Assembly (NCBI GenBank): GCA_964246185.1
Contig: CAXTPP010000075.1
Location: forward strand, 1-16,843
Origin: LMUY01 sp964246185
GTDB taxonomy: Bacteria; Pseudomonadota; Alphaproteobacteria; Acetobacterales; Acetobacteraceae
Direction: 5' to 3'
Length of the DNA: 16,843 bases
In this document: one piece after another, positions 1-6,648 of the stretch
How positions within the stretch are numbered: the first letter of the stretch is position 1
Layout: each line of letters begins with the position of its first letter
Position numbers and translations under genes: made by a program
The notes under the pieces: generated by a model
The model's input: the letters and a program-made list of their open reading frames with translations, nothing else
What the model was told of the DNA's origin: nothing
The model's database searches: none

Positions 1-546
1 GTGCGGCCGGGGTTCGGCGAGCGATGGCTTCGCCCCGTCGCTGCCCAAGGGTGCTCTGGGGCGGGCAGAAATTGGGCGGGCCGCATTCGGGCGGGCAGCT
101 GGGAGAAGCGGGGCCGGCGCCGCGTCCCGCTTGGCCGGCCGCTTGCTGCCGAACAGCTCCAGCCGGTGGGATACCAGGTCGAAGCCAAGCCGGGCGGCGA
201 TGGCCTGCATCAGGCGCTCGTGCTCGGCGTCCTCGAACTCGATCACCTTGCCGGTTTCGACGTCGATCAGGTGGTAGTGGCGGCCGTGCGCCGTCGGCTC
301 GTAGCGCGCCCGGCTGCCGCCGAAGTCACGCCGGGCGAGGATGCCCTTCTCCTCCAGCAGACGCACCGTGCGGTACACCGTGGCGATCGAGATGCGCTCG
401 TCCATGGCCGTGGCGCGGCGGTACAGCTCCTCCACGTCCGGATGGTCCTCCGCGTCTGACAGCACGCGGGCGATGACCCGGCGCTGCCCGGTCATCTTCA
501 GTCCCCGTTCGACGCATAAGCGCTCGATGCGCGATTCGATGGGCAC
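1..546 (-). CDS. fur: Fur-family metal-responsive regulator, 3' end outside window
   Basis: A DNA-binding, metal-sensing repressor of the Fur/Mur branch, which controls iron or manganese uptake genes in alphaproteobacteria. Read from GTG 546, the protein begins VPIESRIERLCVERGLKMTG, followed by the winged-helix recognition part (VEELYRRATAMDERISIATV then YRTVRLLEEKG) and the metal-binding and dimerisation part (HGRHYHLIDVETGKVIEF, LVSHRLELFG). The GTG is preferred because AGGAA lies eight bases upstream and family homology starts there. No CxxC zinc pairs are present, as in many alphaproteobacterial members. The family normally ends soon after LELFG (residue 133 here), but this frame continues without a stop for at least 49 more Ala/Pro/Arg-rich residues to the window edge. 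mucR lies upstream on the same strand. Family assignment is firm; Fur versus Mur is not resolved. Confidence 0.88.
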   Translation of the reverse strand, partial: MPIESRIERLCVERGLKMTGQRRVIARVLSDAEDHPDVEELYRRATAMDERISIATVYRTVRLLEEKGILARRDFGGSRARYEPTAHGRHYHLIDVETGKVIEFEDAEHERLMQAIAARLGFDLVSHRLELFGSKRPAKRDAAPAPLLPAARPNAARPISARPRAPLGSDGAKPSLAEPRPH

Positions 547-677
547 TTGGGCATTTCCTGGCCGGAGATAAGGCCTTGGCGTAGCCGATTCGGTGGCCCG
601 CTGTCGAATCGGCAAGCCGTTCCGTTTCCTTTTCAGCCCTGGCCCACCGTGGCCTTCGCCTCAGTTCCAGGTCTCAC

Positions 678-716
678 TCCCAGGCTTCATTCCCAGGCTT
701 CATTCCCAGGCTTCAT
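678..716. repeat. 13-bp tandem repeat, three perfect copies
   Basis: Three head-to-tail copies of TCCCAGGCTTCAT lie at 678-690, 691-703 and 704-716. A degraded fourth unit precedes them (about 668-677). On the coding strand the unit reads ATGAAGCCTGGGA. The last copy contains the mucR stop codon (713-715), so the array starts inside the end of mucR and fills part of the mucR-fur gap. Copy-number change would not alter the MucR protein. Confidence 0.85.
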
Positions 717-1126
717 TCAGCGTTGCGCGCGCCCGTGCCGAGGCCGATCTTCTTGGCCAGCGAGGAACGGTGCTGGGCGTAGTTGGGCGCCACCATCGGG
801 TAGTCCGAGCCGAGGCCCCAGCGCTCCCGGTACTGGTCGGGAGTCATGTTGTAGGAACTCATCAGGTGCCGCTTCAGCATCTTCAGCTTCTTGCCGTCCT
901 CCAGGCAGACGATGTAGTCTGCGAAAACCGACTTGCGGATCGGCACCGCCGGCTGCGGGCGCTCCGGCGGCGGCGCGGGAGCGGCGCCCAGCCCGGCCAC
1001 CGTGCGATGCACATCCCGGATCAAGCCTGGCAGCGCATCTGGCGAGACCGAGTTGGAAGCGACGTGCGCCGAAACAATCTGCGCAGTCAGCGCCAGTATA
1101 TCGAACTCAGCAGAGCTTTCAGACAT
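713..1126 (-). CDS. mucR: MucR/Ros-family transcriptional regulator
   Basis: A 137-residue zinc-finger DNA-binding protein of the MucR/Ros family. In alphaproteobacteria these act as global regulators of exopolysaccharide, motility and cell-cycle genes and often repress themselves. The N-terminal half is the oligomerisation region (ILALTAQIVSAHVASNSV) followed by an Ala/Pro linker. The C-terminal half holds the family signature: YIVCLEDGKKLKMLKRHL with the zinc-ligand Cys and His, then TPDQYRERWGL, DYPMVAPNYA and LAKKIGLG. Only one Cys of the classical Ros pair is visible, which is common in MucR. ATG 1126 has GAGG about eight bases upstream. The gene sits between the divergent tusA-like gene and fur, and its stop lies in the 13-bp tandem array. 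Confidence 0.93.
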   Translation of the reverse strand: MSESSAEFDILALTAQIVSAHVASNSVSPDALPGLIRDVHRTVAGLGAAPAPPPERPQPAVPIRKSVFADYIVCLEDGKKLKMLKRHLMSSYNMTPDQYRERWGLGSDYPMVAPNYAQHRSSLAKKIGLGTGARNAE

Positions 1127-1228
1127 GTCGCAACCTCAGCTTGGAAAGAAGCGCCATATACAGTTGAGACGAGTCGCTCCGCAACTGCTGGAAATAGGTT
1201 CCGTGATGATCTTGTTGCAGGCAACCGC

Positions 1229-1450
1229 ATGACTGACCTGGACATCACCCGCGAGGCATGTCCGATGACGTTCGTGCGCACGCGGCTGGCGCTCGACCGG
1301 CTGCGCCCGGGCGAGCGGCTGCGCGTGCGGCTGCGCGGGGAGGAGCCGCGCGCCAACGTGCCCCGCACCGCCGCCGAGCAGGGCCATACGGTCGAGTCGG
1401 TGGTGGACGAGGCGGACGGCAGCACCAGCATCGTGATCCGCCGCGGCTGA
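1229..1450 (+). CDS. TusA-family sulfurtransferase
   Basis: A 73-residue protein of the TusA/SirA fold, a small sulfur carrier that relays persulfide sulfur between proteins, for example for tRNA thiolation or sulfur oxidation. The active-site Cys lies in REACPMTFVRTRLALDRL, followed by the family features LRPGERLRV, VPRTAAEQGHTVESV and a terminal IRR. The second Pro of the CPxP motif is Thr here (CPMT), a variant known in alphaproteobacterial and cyanobacterial members. ATG 1229 is chosen because homology starts there, although the frame is open much further upstream and no strong ribosome site is seen. It is the only plus-strand gene in the left 5 kb and is divergent from mucR across about 100 bp. 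Its exact sulfur partner is unknown. Confidence 0.85.
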   Translation: MTDLDITREACPMTFVRTRLALDRLRPGERLRVRLRGEEPRANVPRTAAEQGHTVESVVDEADGSTSIVIRRG

Positions 1451-1486
1451 GCGCCCAGCGAAGGCCAAAGGCAGAGCCCAGCCTCG

Positions 1487-1891
1487 CTACCCAGGCCGGC
1501 GCAGCACCAGCGCGTCGCGGCCAGGGCCGTAATAGTCCCGGCGGCGGCCGACCTCGCCGAACCCGGCGGCGGCGTAGAGCGCCACGGCCGGGGCGTTGCC
1601 GGCCGCGACCTCAAGGAACAGCGGCTCGGCGGCGGCCGTCACCCGTTGCAGCAACGCCCGGCCGATCCCCAGCCGCTGGACCGCCGGCATCACGGCGAGG
1701 GTCAGGATCTCGGCCTCGCCGGCGGCGCGGCGGGCCAGGATGCAGCCGCCGCCCGGGTCGATGAAGCCGAACACGCCGGGCATCGCCAGCAACCCGGCCA
1801 TCGCCACGGCATCCCACCGCTGCCCGGGGGGAAACGCGGCGGCGTGGATGGCGGCGAGCACGGCGGCATGGGCCGGCTTGACGGGACTCAT
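1487..1891 (-). CDS. rimI: GNAT N-acetyltransferase, RimI-like (S18 alanine N-acetyltransferase)
   Basis: A 134-residue GNAT-fold acetyltransferase, predicted to transfer acetyl from acetyl-CoA to an N-terminal residue, classically that of ribosomal protein S18. Acetyl-CoA binding is shown by motif A, LAVMPAVQRLGIGRALLQRV (Q-x-x-G-I-G), and motif B by LEVAAGNAPAVALYAAAGF, where the NxxAxxLYxxxGF pattern is typical of RimI. The C-terminus (RRRDYYGPGRDALVLRR) contains the usual Tyr pair. The ATG at 1891 overlaps the tsaB stop by four bases (ATGA), so the two are translationally coupled. The tsaB-rimI pair is a widespread bacterial arrangement and supports the assignment. At 134 residues it is slightly short (E. 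coli RimI has 148). Confidence 0.9.
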   Translation of the reverse strand: MSPVKPAHAAVLAAIHAAAFPPGQRWDAVAMAGLLAMPGVFGFIDPGGGCILARRAAGEAEILTLAVMPAVQRLGIGRALLQRVTAAAEPLFLEVAAGNAPAVALYAAAGFGEVGRRRDYYGPGRDALVLRRPG

Positions 1892-2529
1892 GCCGGCGAC
1901 GGGCGCAACGGCTGCTGCACGCGGGCTTCCGGCGCTTCGACGTAGAGCGGCTGCGCGTCGCAAGGCCGCAGGATTCCGGCCATGCGCCGCAGCGCCACCC
2001 GGCCGGCCGCGGCGGCATCCACCATGGCGCTGCCGGGCATGGCGTCCGTTCCCCGTGCGCGGAGGGCTGCGGCCACGGCCTCGCCCGCGTTGCCCAGGAT
2101 CAGCATTGGGCCGGACAGCGGTGGCAGCGTTTCCAGGGTGACGGAGGCCATGCCTGCCATATCGCCGAAGAACACCCGTCCCATGCGCCTTGTATCCAAC
2201 GCGACCCATGGCGTGCGGCCTGCCGGGTCGCAAGCGGCCAGGAAGGCTTCGGCCACCGTGACGCCCAGCACGGGCACGTCCGCGCCGAGCGCCAGCCCGT
2301 GGGCCAACGCCAGCGCGCCACGCAGCCCGGTGAAGCTGCCCGGCCCGACTGTGACGGCCACGGCGTCGAAGCTCGGCCCGTGCGCCTCCAGCAAGGACTG
2401 CACGAACGCCGGCAACTCGGCTGCGGCGGCGCGGGCGTTCTCGGCGGAATGCATGCCCAGGCAGCGTTCGCCCTGCATCAGCGCGGCGGAGCACCGGTCC
2501 AGCGCGGCGTCCAGCACCAGCAAACGCAT
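1888..2529 (-). CDS. tsaB: tRNA threonylcarbamoyladenosine biosynthesis protein TsaB
   Basis: A 213-residue ASKHA-fold protein that pairs with TsaD and supports formation of t6A at position 37 of ANN-decoding tRNAs in the cytoplasm. The N-terminus MRLLVLDAALDRCSAAL is the first phosphate-type strand. The family hallmark VTVGPGSFTGLRGALALAHG lies near residues 60-80, followed by ADVPVLGVTVAEA. As usual for TsaB, the second half is poorly conserved. The frame runs from ATG 2529, one base after the nitroreductase stop, to an ATGA overlap with rimI, so these genes form one transcription unit. Length and motif match the family well. Confidence 0.93.
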   Translation of the reverse strand: MRLLVLDAALDRCSAALMQGERCLGMHSAENARAAAAELPAFVQSLLEAHGPSFDAVAVTVGPGSFTGLRGALALAHGLALGADVPVLGVTVAEAFLAACDPAGRTPWVALDTRRMGRVFFGDMAGMASVTLETLPPLSGPMLILGNAGEAVAAALRARGTDAMPGSAMVDAAAAGRVALRRMAGILRPCDAQPLYVEAPEARVQQPLRPSPA

Positions 2530-2530
2530 C

Positions 2531-3115
2531 TCAGAGCACGAGGCAGGCCTCGCCGAACGTCAGCCGGGGGGAGCGGGGGTGCAGGCCCGCCGGGTCGCCA
2601 TGGCCGAGGTTGACGAGGAAGTTGGACCGCCAGCCGCTGGCGACGAAGAAGATCTCATCCACCCGGCGCGTGTCGAAGCCGCTCATCGGCCCGGCGTCGA
2701 GGCCCACGGCGCGGGCGGCCATGATGAGGTAGGCGCCTTGCAGCGTGCCGTTGCGCAAGGCGGTCTCGGACGCGAGGGCCTCGTTGCCGGCGAACCAGGC
2801 GCGTGCGTCCGCGTGGGGGAACAGCTTGGGCAACTGGTCATAGAACCGCGGGTCGTGCGCCACCACGGCGACCACGGGGGCCGCCATCGTCTTGTCCACG
2901 TTGCCAGCGGACAGGGCAGGTCGCAGCCGCTGCTTGGCGTCGGGCGAGCGCAGGAACAGGAAGCGGGCAGGGGAGCAGTTGGCGGAAGTCGGACCCATGC
3001 GCAGGAGCGCGAACATCTCCTGAAGCACGTCTTCCGCCACCGGTTCGTCCCGCCACTGGCTATGGGTGCGCGCGTCGGTGAACAGCGCCCGGCGCGCCGC
3101 CTCGTCCAGCGGCAA
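2531..3115 (-). CDS. Nitroreductase-family flavoprotein, malonic semialdehyde reductase (RutE/HadB)-like
   Basis: A 194-residue FMN-dependent NAD(P)H oxidoreductase. The N-terminal FMN-binding segment is LLRMGPTSANCSPARFLFLR, the helix with the S/T-A-N and P-x-R residues that hold the flavin phosphate. The middle contains QGAYLIMAARAVGLDAGPMS followed by GFD, the signature of the RutE/HadB subgroup, and the end has FLVNLGHGDPAG. RutE-like enzymes reduce malonic semialdehyde to 3-hydroxypropionate in pyrimidine catabolism, but no other rut gene is nearby and many homologues are uncharacterised, so the substrate is open. The gene sits three bases after the nfu stop and one base before the tsaB start, inside a tight operon. 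Confidence 0.85.
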   Translation of the reverse strand: MPLDEAARRALFTDARTHSQWRDEPVAEDVLQEMFALLRMGPTSANCSPARFLFLRSPDAKQRLRPALSAGNVDKTMAAPVVAVVAHDPRFYDQLPKLFPHADARAWFAGNEALASETALRNGTLQGAYLIMAARAVGLDAGPMSGFDTRRVDEIFFVASGWRSNFLVNLGHGDPAGLHPRSPRLTFGEACLVL

Positions 3116-3118
3116 GCG

Positions 3119-3676
3119 CTACATCTCGACCTGCTGCACCGACAGGACTTCCGGCACGTAATGGCGCAGCATGTTCTCGATGCCGTGCTTCAGCGTGGCG
3201 GAGCTGGACGGGCAGCCGGAGCAGGCGCCCTGCATGTGCAGCATCACCACGCCCTCGCGGTAGCCGCGGAACACGATGTCGCCGCCGTCGCTGGCGACCG
3301 CGGGGCGCACCCGGGTGTCGAGCAGCTCCTTGATCTGCTCGACGATCTCGCGGTCCTCGGGCGCGACGTCCTCGTCCAGCGCGTCGGTGGCGCCGTCCAT
3401 GACGGGACGGTTGGCCACGAAGTGCTCCATCAGCGCGCCCAGCACCTGCGGGCGCAGCGCCTGCCACTCGGCGGTGTCGGACTTGGTGATTGTCACGAAA
3501 TCCCCGCCGAGGAACACGCGGGCCACGCCGGGCAGCTGGAACAGCGCCTGGGCGAGCGGCGAGCGGCCGGCGGTGTCGGGCGTGGCGAAGTCAGCGGTTC
3601 CCTGGGCCATCACGTCGCGGCCGGGCAGGAACTTGAGGGTGGCCGGGTTCGGGGTGCCCTCGGTCTCGATGAACAT
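3119..3676 (-). CDS. NifU/NfuA-type iron-sulfur cluster scaffold or carrier
   Basis: A 185-residue protein with the two-domain Nfu architecture of alphaproteobacteria and mitochondria. The N-terminal Nfu_N domain (about residues 1-90) starts MFIETEGTPNPATLKFLPGR. The C-terminal NifU-like domain (about 105-185) carries RPAVASDGGDIVFRGYREGV and the cluster-binding CxxC in MQGACSGCPSSSATLKHGIE. It delivers Fe-S clusters to target enzymes in the cytoplasm; the MiaB encoded in this window is a plausible client (inference). ATG 3676 is chosen over an upstream in-frame ATG because GGAAGG lies seven bases before it and homology begins exactly here. It is the first gene of the nfu-nitroreductase-tsaB-rimI unit. 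Confidence 0.93.
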   Translation of the reverse strand: MFIETEGTPNPATLKFLPGRDVMAQGTADFATPDTAGRSPLAQALFQLPGVARVFLGGDFVTITKSDTAEWQALRPQVLGALMEHFVANRPVMDGATDALDEDVAPEDREIVEQIKELLDTRVRPAVASDGGDIVFRGYREGVVMLHMQGACSGCPSSSATLKHGIENMLRHYVPEVLSVQQVEM

Positions 3677-3748
3677 CGTCTTGCCTTCCGAATGGGGACC
3701 GCAACGGTCCACGATGCGGCTAACATGGCGCAACGGGGGCGTGAAGCA

Positions 3749-3778
3749 AGGGCCGCCCGCGATGGCGCGGGCGGCCCT
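3749..3778 (-). terminator. Strong hairpin between transporter gene and nfu
   Basis: AGGGCCGCCCGC (3749-3760) and GCGGGCGGCCCT (3767-3778) form a perfect 12-bp stem with a six-base loop. It lies 20 bp past the stop of the NarK-type gene and upstream of the nfu ribosome site, where an intrinsic terminator would be expected. No T-run follows on either strand, so it may be a Rho-assisted terminator or an mRNA 3'-end stabiliser. Confidence 0.55.
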
Positions 3779-3797
3779 GCCGGGTCTCAGCAAGGCG

Positions 3798-5150
3798 TCA
3801 GGCCGCCAGCGGCATTCCGGACGCCGAGGACATGCGCTGCGCCACGGCGGCGTCGTAGAGCGCCTGCTCCTCCTGCTTGTGCTTGATGGAGAAGCGGATG
3901 CTCGCCGCGCCGCAAGCGCAGGCGATGGCGGCGATGCCGAGCACCAGGAAGCAGAGCTGCGGGTTGCCGGTGCCGCGCAGCAGCAGCCCGGCCGCGACGC
4001 CGCCGATGTTGCCGCCCGCCCCGATGATGCCGCACACGCCGCCCAGCACCTTGCGGTCGATGAACGGCACGAGCGCGTACAGCGAGCCGCACGCCATGTG
4101 GGTGAACAGCCCGAACACCAGCATCAGGGAGACGGCCAGCGCGGCCGTGCCGGCCTGGGAGAAGGCGATCAGGAACACGCCCTCGCCGATCATCAGGGCG
4201 AACAGCAGCCAGGTGCGCCCGTCCAGCCCCCGGGTGCGCGCCACCTTGTCGGACAGCAGGCCGCCGACGGCGCGGGCGAACAGCGCCAGCAGGCCGAACG
4301 CGCCCACCGCGTAGCCGGCGTTCTCGATCGAGAGCTTGTAGTGGTCGTAGTAGTAGGTCACGGCGATCGAGTGCACGAACAGCTCGACGCCGAAGGACGC
4401 GCCGTAGCAGGCGCCCAGCAGCCACACCCGGTAGTTGCGGCCCGCCGCCTTCATGACGTGCAGCCCGCCCTTCTTGCCGACCGCGGTGGAGAGGCCCATG
4501 CGGCGCATGTCGGCGAAGTTGCCTTCCGGCGTGTCCTGGGTGAACTTCCAGTAGGCGACCGCGGTCAGCAGCATCAGCACGGCCGGCAGCACCTGCGCAT
4601 AGCGCCAGGACGTGCCCATGCTGAACCCGAGCGCCGCGACGCCGGCGAGGATGACCGGCATGGCGCTCTGCGTGACGCCGCCGCCCGCGTTGCCCCAGCC
4701 GCCCACCGTGGCGTTGGCGGTGCCGACGACGTTGGGGGCGAACATCACCGAGGTGTGGAACTGGGTGATGACGAAGCTTGCGCCGATGATGCCGATCAGC
4801 AGGCGGAACGCCAGGAACGAGGTGTAATCCCAGGCGAACGCCACGCCGATCACCGGCAGCGCGCCGAAGGTGAGCAGGGCGGTGTAGGTCGCGCGGGGGC
4901 CGTACTTGTCGCACAGCGGCCCGATGACGAAGCGGGCGAGCACGGTGGCGAACACGCCGGCAATGCCGATGGAGTAGACCTGGTCGCTGGTCATGTGCAG
5001 GTCGCCCTTGATGACCGGCATCAGCGGCGCCGTGGCGAACCAGGCGAAGAAGCAGACGAAGAAGCCGATCCAGCTCATGTGGAAGGCGCGCATCTGCGGG
5101 GTGCTGAAGCTGAACAGGTCTATGCTGGTGGCTTTGGTGCTGACAGCCAT
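3798..5150 (-). CDS. narK: NarK-type nitrate/nitrite transporter (MFS, NNP family)
   Basis: A 450-residue inner-membrane carrier with twelve predicted membrane segments. Both nitrate signature motifs of the NNP family are visible: GGWGNAGGGVTQS in helix 5 and GIIGAGGNIGGVAAG in helix 11. The two substrate-binding arginines appear in LARFVIGPLCDKYGPR (helix 2 and the MFS loop motif) and FARAVGGLLSDK (helix 8). It should exchange or import nitrate/nitrite; direction and coupling cannot be read from sequence. ATG 5150 (MAVSTKATSIDLF) is chosen because a helix-1 start follows soon after, although the frame extends 19 codons further upstream. No nitrate or nitrite reductase gene is in the window. 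The upstream gap contains repeats that may be regulatory. Confidence 0.9.
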   Translation of the reverse strand: MAVSTKATSIDLFSFSTPQMRAFHMSWIGFFVCFFAWFATAPLMPVIKGDLHMTSDQVYSIGIAGVFATVLARFVIGPLCDKYGPRATYTALLTFGALPVIGVAFAWDYTSFLAFRLLIGIIGASFVITQFHTSVMFAPNVVGTANATVGGWGNAGGGVTQSAMPVILAGVAALGFSMGTSWRYAQVLPAVLMLLTAVAYWKFTQDTPEGNFADMRRMGLSTAVGKKGGLHVMKAAGRNYRVWLLGACYGASFGVELFVHSIAVTYYYDHYKLSIENAGYAVGAFGLLALFARAVGGLLSDKVARTRGLDGRTWLLFALMIGEGVFLIAFSQAGTAALAVSLMLVFGLFTHMACGSLYALVPFIDRKVLGGVCGIIGAGGNIGGVAAGLLLRGTGNPQLCFLVLGIAAIACACGAASIRFSIKHKQEEQALYDAAVAQRMSSASGMPLAA

Positions 5151-5282
5151 GGGGTGGAACTCCGACACGCCAGTACGAGCGGCAAGTTGCAGGGACCGTC
5201 GCCTCAATGTCAGGCAATGCTGCGCGGCACCATGAACCTGGCACAGATGACGCGCGCGTGAGAAGCCTGTTAGTGCGCCAAT

Positions 5283-5345
5283 ATTTGCGAGTCAGACATA
5301 ATGCGCCTGTTTTTAAGGCATAATATGCCGATTTGCGAGGCAGAC
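5283..5345 (-). promoter_or_regulatory. Repeat-rich candidate operator/promoter region upstream of narK
   Basis: A 15-bp direct repeat, ATTTGCGAGTCAGAC at 5283-5297 and ATTTGCGAGGCAGAC at 5331-5345 (one mismatch, 48-bp period), brackets a perfect inverted repeat GGCATA-A-TATGCC at 5318-5330. The stretch is A+T-rich compared with its surroundings and lies 133-195 bp upstream of the narK start. It does not match an FNR/NnrR box (TTGAT-N4-ATCAA). On the minus strand TATTAT within the palindrome could serve as a -10. Function is inferred. The rest of 5151-5282 and 5346-5450 holds no gene I can support. Confidence 0.4.
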
Positions 5346-5450
5346 GCCGGGGTCCGGAGAGCAGTGGAACGGAACACCTGCTGTTTTCTGCTACCAGAGT
5401 GGGGCAGGGCGTAGCGGTGGGGAAGACAGCTTTCACCAGCGTCGGTTACT

Positions 5451-5824
5451 TCAATCCGACTCGTCTTTCCCCGAAAGCTGGCTTTCCGCCGGTTTCAGAA
5501 GCGCGCTGGCGATGACGCCGAAGAGATGATCGGTGCGCGGTGCGAACGAGGGTTGACCGCCGATCCATCCGAGTGCCCCGATCAGTGCAAACAAGTCGGT
5601 CCCATCCATATCGGCTCGTGCCATACCCTCAGCCTGGGCACGGAGGAGCAGTCGCGCGCCTGCTGAACGAACCGTGGTGCATGACGCATGGAGAGCGGAA
5701 GCCGGGTCTGCGATCGCGTCGGCCATCAAATCGATATGCCATTATAGCTCTGCACGAAGGCCACTCCTGCGCGAAACCAGGACACGAAGGCTTCACCCGC
5801 TGGACTCGACGCTTCGAGGTCGCC
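5451..5824 (-). pseudogene. TetR/AcrR-family regulator remnant, C-terminal part with frameshift
   Basis: The reading direction is leftward. An upstream segment encodes SSPAGEAFVSWFRAGVAFVQ and SYNGISI and then hits TGA. In the neighbouring frame the homology resumes as LMADAIADPASALHASC, AGARLLLRAQAEGMARADMD, LFALIGALGWIGGQPSFAPR and DHLFGVIASAL. This is the ligand-binding C-terminal domain of TetR regulators of the SbtR-like type. One T missing from a T-run near 5728-5731 explains the switch, because adding it restores SYNGISILMADAIADP. A TAA at 5825-5827 precedes the fragment, and no helix-turn-helix domain is found upstream, so the gene also lacks its 5' end. It was probably the repressor of the divergent dehydrogenase next to it. 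The family call rests on remembered family patterns. Confidence 0.7.
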
Positions 5825-5926
5825 TTAATAAACGTAGCACCGCTCCACATATGAAAATCGCATCCTCGGCAAGCAATGATGCACTGGGACAAGGTATACA
5901 CGTGCCGAAAAATCGGTGTATGGACC

Positions 5927-5957
5927 CTGCGACCTAAGTTACTGCGACCCAAGATTA
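5927..5957. repeat. Imperfect 15/16-bp tandem repeat
   Basis: CTGCGACCTAAGTTA (5927-5941) is followed directly by CTGCGACCCAAGATTA (5942-5957). It sits between the regulator remnant and the dehydrogenase remnant, where the shared promoter/operator of a divergent pair would lie. The rest of 5825-5992 shows no supported gene. Confidence 0.5.
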
Positions 5958-5992
5958 TGCCGGCGCCCGAATTCAGCAGGTGCTGCTTCTAT

Positions 5993-6465
5993 TCGAGAGG
6001 AAAGTTTGATGGCAAGGTCGCCGTCATTAACGGTGGAACAAGCGGTATGGCGCTAGTGCTCTGACGCATTGTGAGGGTTCAGCATGTGTCAGAGCACTAG
6101 GAGCGATTAACGATGCCGGATCAATCATCATGACGGGATCGATTGCTTCGATCAAAGGCTGGCCCGATTACAGCGTGTATTCAGCGAGCAAGGCTGCGCT
6201 GCGTTCCTTCGCCCGCACATGGCTGAACGAGCTGAAAGACAGGCAAATCAGAGTGAATGTGCTGAGCCCGGGACAGATCGCCACGCCGATACAAGAGAAG
6301 ATGTTCGACGAGGAGACGAAGCGGCAGTTCGAGTCGTTAATCCCGCGAGGAAGGATGGGACGCCCTGAGGAGATTGCGACGGTGGCGCTGTTCCTCGCTT
6401 CCGACGATTCAAGCTTTGTGAACGGGGTGGAGTTATCAGTCGACGGGGTCACCTTGGCAATCTAG
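5993..6465 (+). pseudogene. Short-chain dehydrogenase/reductase, internally deleted
   Basis: Two pieces of one NAD(P)-dependent SDR are present. The 5' piece (to about 6055) encodes RGKFDGKVAVINGGTSGMAL, which contains the GGTSG cofactor-binding motif. The 3' piece (6097-6465, another frame) encodes INDAGSIIMTGSIAS, the catalytic YSASKAALRSFARTW (Tyr and Lys), RVNVLSPGQIATPIQ and LASDDSSFVNGVELSVDG. Roughly 110 residues between them, including the NNAG region, are missing and replaced by a 48-bp inverted-repeat element. No start codon remains in front of the 5' piece. A product starting at ATG 6130 would lack the Rossmann nucleotide site and is unlikely to be active. The closest family is the 3-oxoacyl-ACP-reductase-like SDRs often paired with TetR regulators. 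Confidence 0.82.
6053..6100. mobile_element. 48-bp palindromic element, IS-end pair or miniature element remnant
   Basis: CTAGTGCTCTGAC (6053-6065) and GTCAGAGCACTAG (6088-6100) are a perfect 13-bp inverted repeat. It extends to 17 bp with one mismatch (CAT against ATG inside). Only 22 bp separate the perfect arms. It interrupts the SDR gene exactly at the deletion point. Both outer ends are TA within CTAG, as expected for Tc1/IS630-type insertion at TA. It could be the two ends of an insertion sequence with its transposase deleted, or the product of recombination between two short elements. The family assignment is inference. Confidence 0.6.
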
Positions 6466-6568
6466 GTCGACCTGCGAAAGCGATTGAGATACCGGACAGG
6501 ATGGCGGCCATTGGCACGCCCGTTGCCGAAAGCTGCTGGAGAACTTCCCAGTACTCCCGGCCATAGGA

Positions 6569-6594
6569 GCTATGTCAGCCCTTACATAGTTTTT
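6569..6594 (+). terminator. Weak intrinsic-terminator-like hairpin after the SDR remnant
   Basis: CTATGT (6570-6575) pairs with ACATAG (6584-6589) across an eight-base loop, with a further G-T pair at the base, and is followed by TTTTT on the plus strand. It lies about 100 bp past the SDR stop. The short A+T-rich stem makes it a weak candidate. Confidence 0.4.
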
Positions 6595-6621
6595 CCTGTT
6601 CCGTTGCTCCTCAGATCCCAA

Positions 6622-6648
6622 GGCGGACGCTACTCCGCAGCGTCCGCC
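6622..6648 (-). terminator. Hairpin over the corC stop codon
   Basis: GGCGGACGCT (6622-6631) and AGCGTCCGCC (6639-6648) form a perfect 10-bp stem with a seven-base loop. The stem includes the corC stop codon (6630-6632). No U-run follows on the minus strand, so it is either a Rho-assisted terminator or a transcript-end stabiliser for the miaB-phoH-ybeY-corC unit. Confidence 0.45.

Noticed and set aside
1256..1270. CPMT in place of CPxP in the TusA-like protein as a novelty
   Set aside because: CPMTFV is a recurrent variant of this family, so it does not mark an unusual protein.
1982..3886. Long plus-strand open frame of more than 600 codons
   Set aside because: It runs antisense through tsaB, the nitroreductase and nfu. 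High-GC DNA keeps the opposite frames open, and the translation is low-complexity with no family features.
3276..5261. Long plus-strand open frame opposite the narK-type gene
   Set aside because: His/Arg/Gly-rich antisense shadow of the transporter and nfu genes; the minus strand shows clear family motifs throughout.
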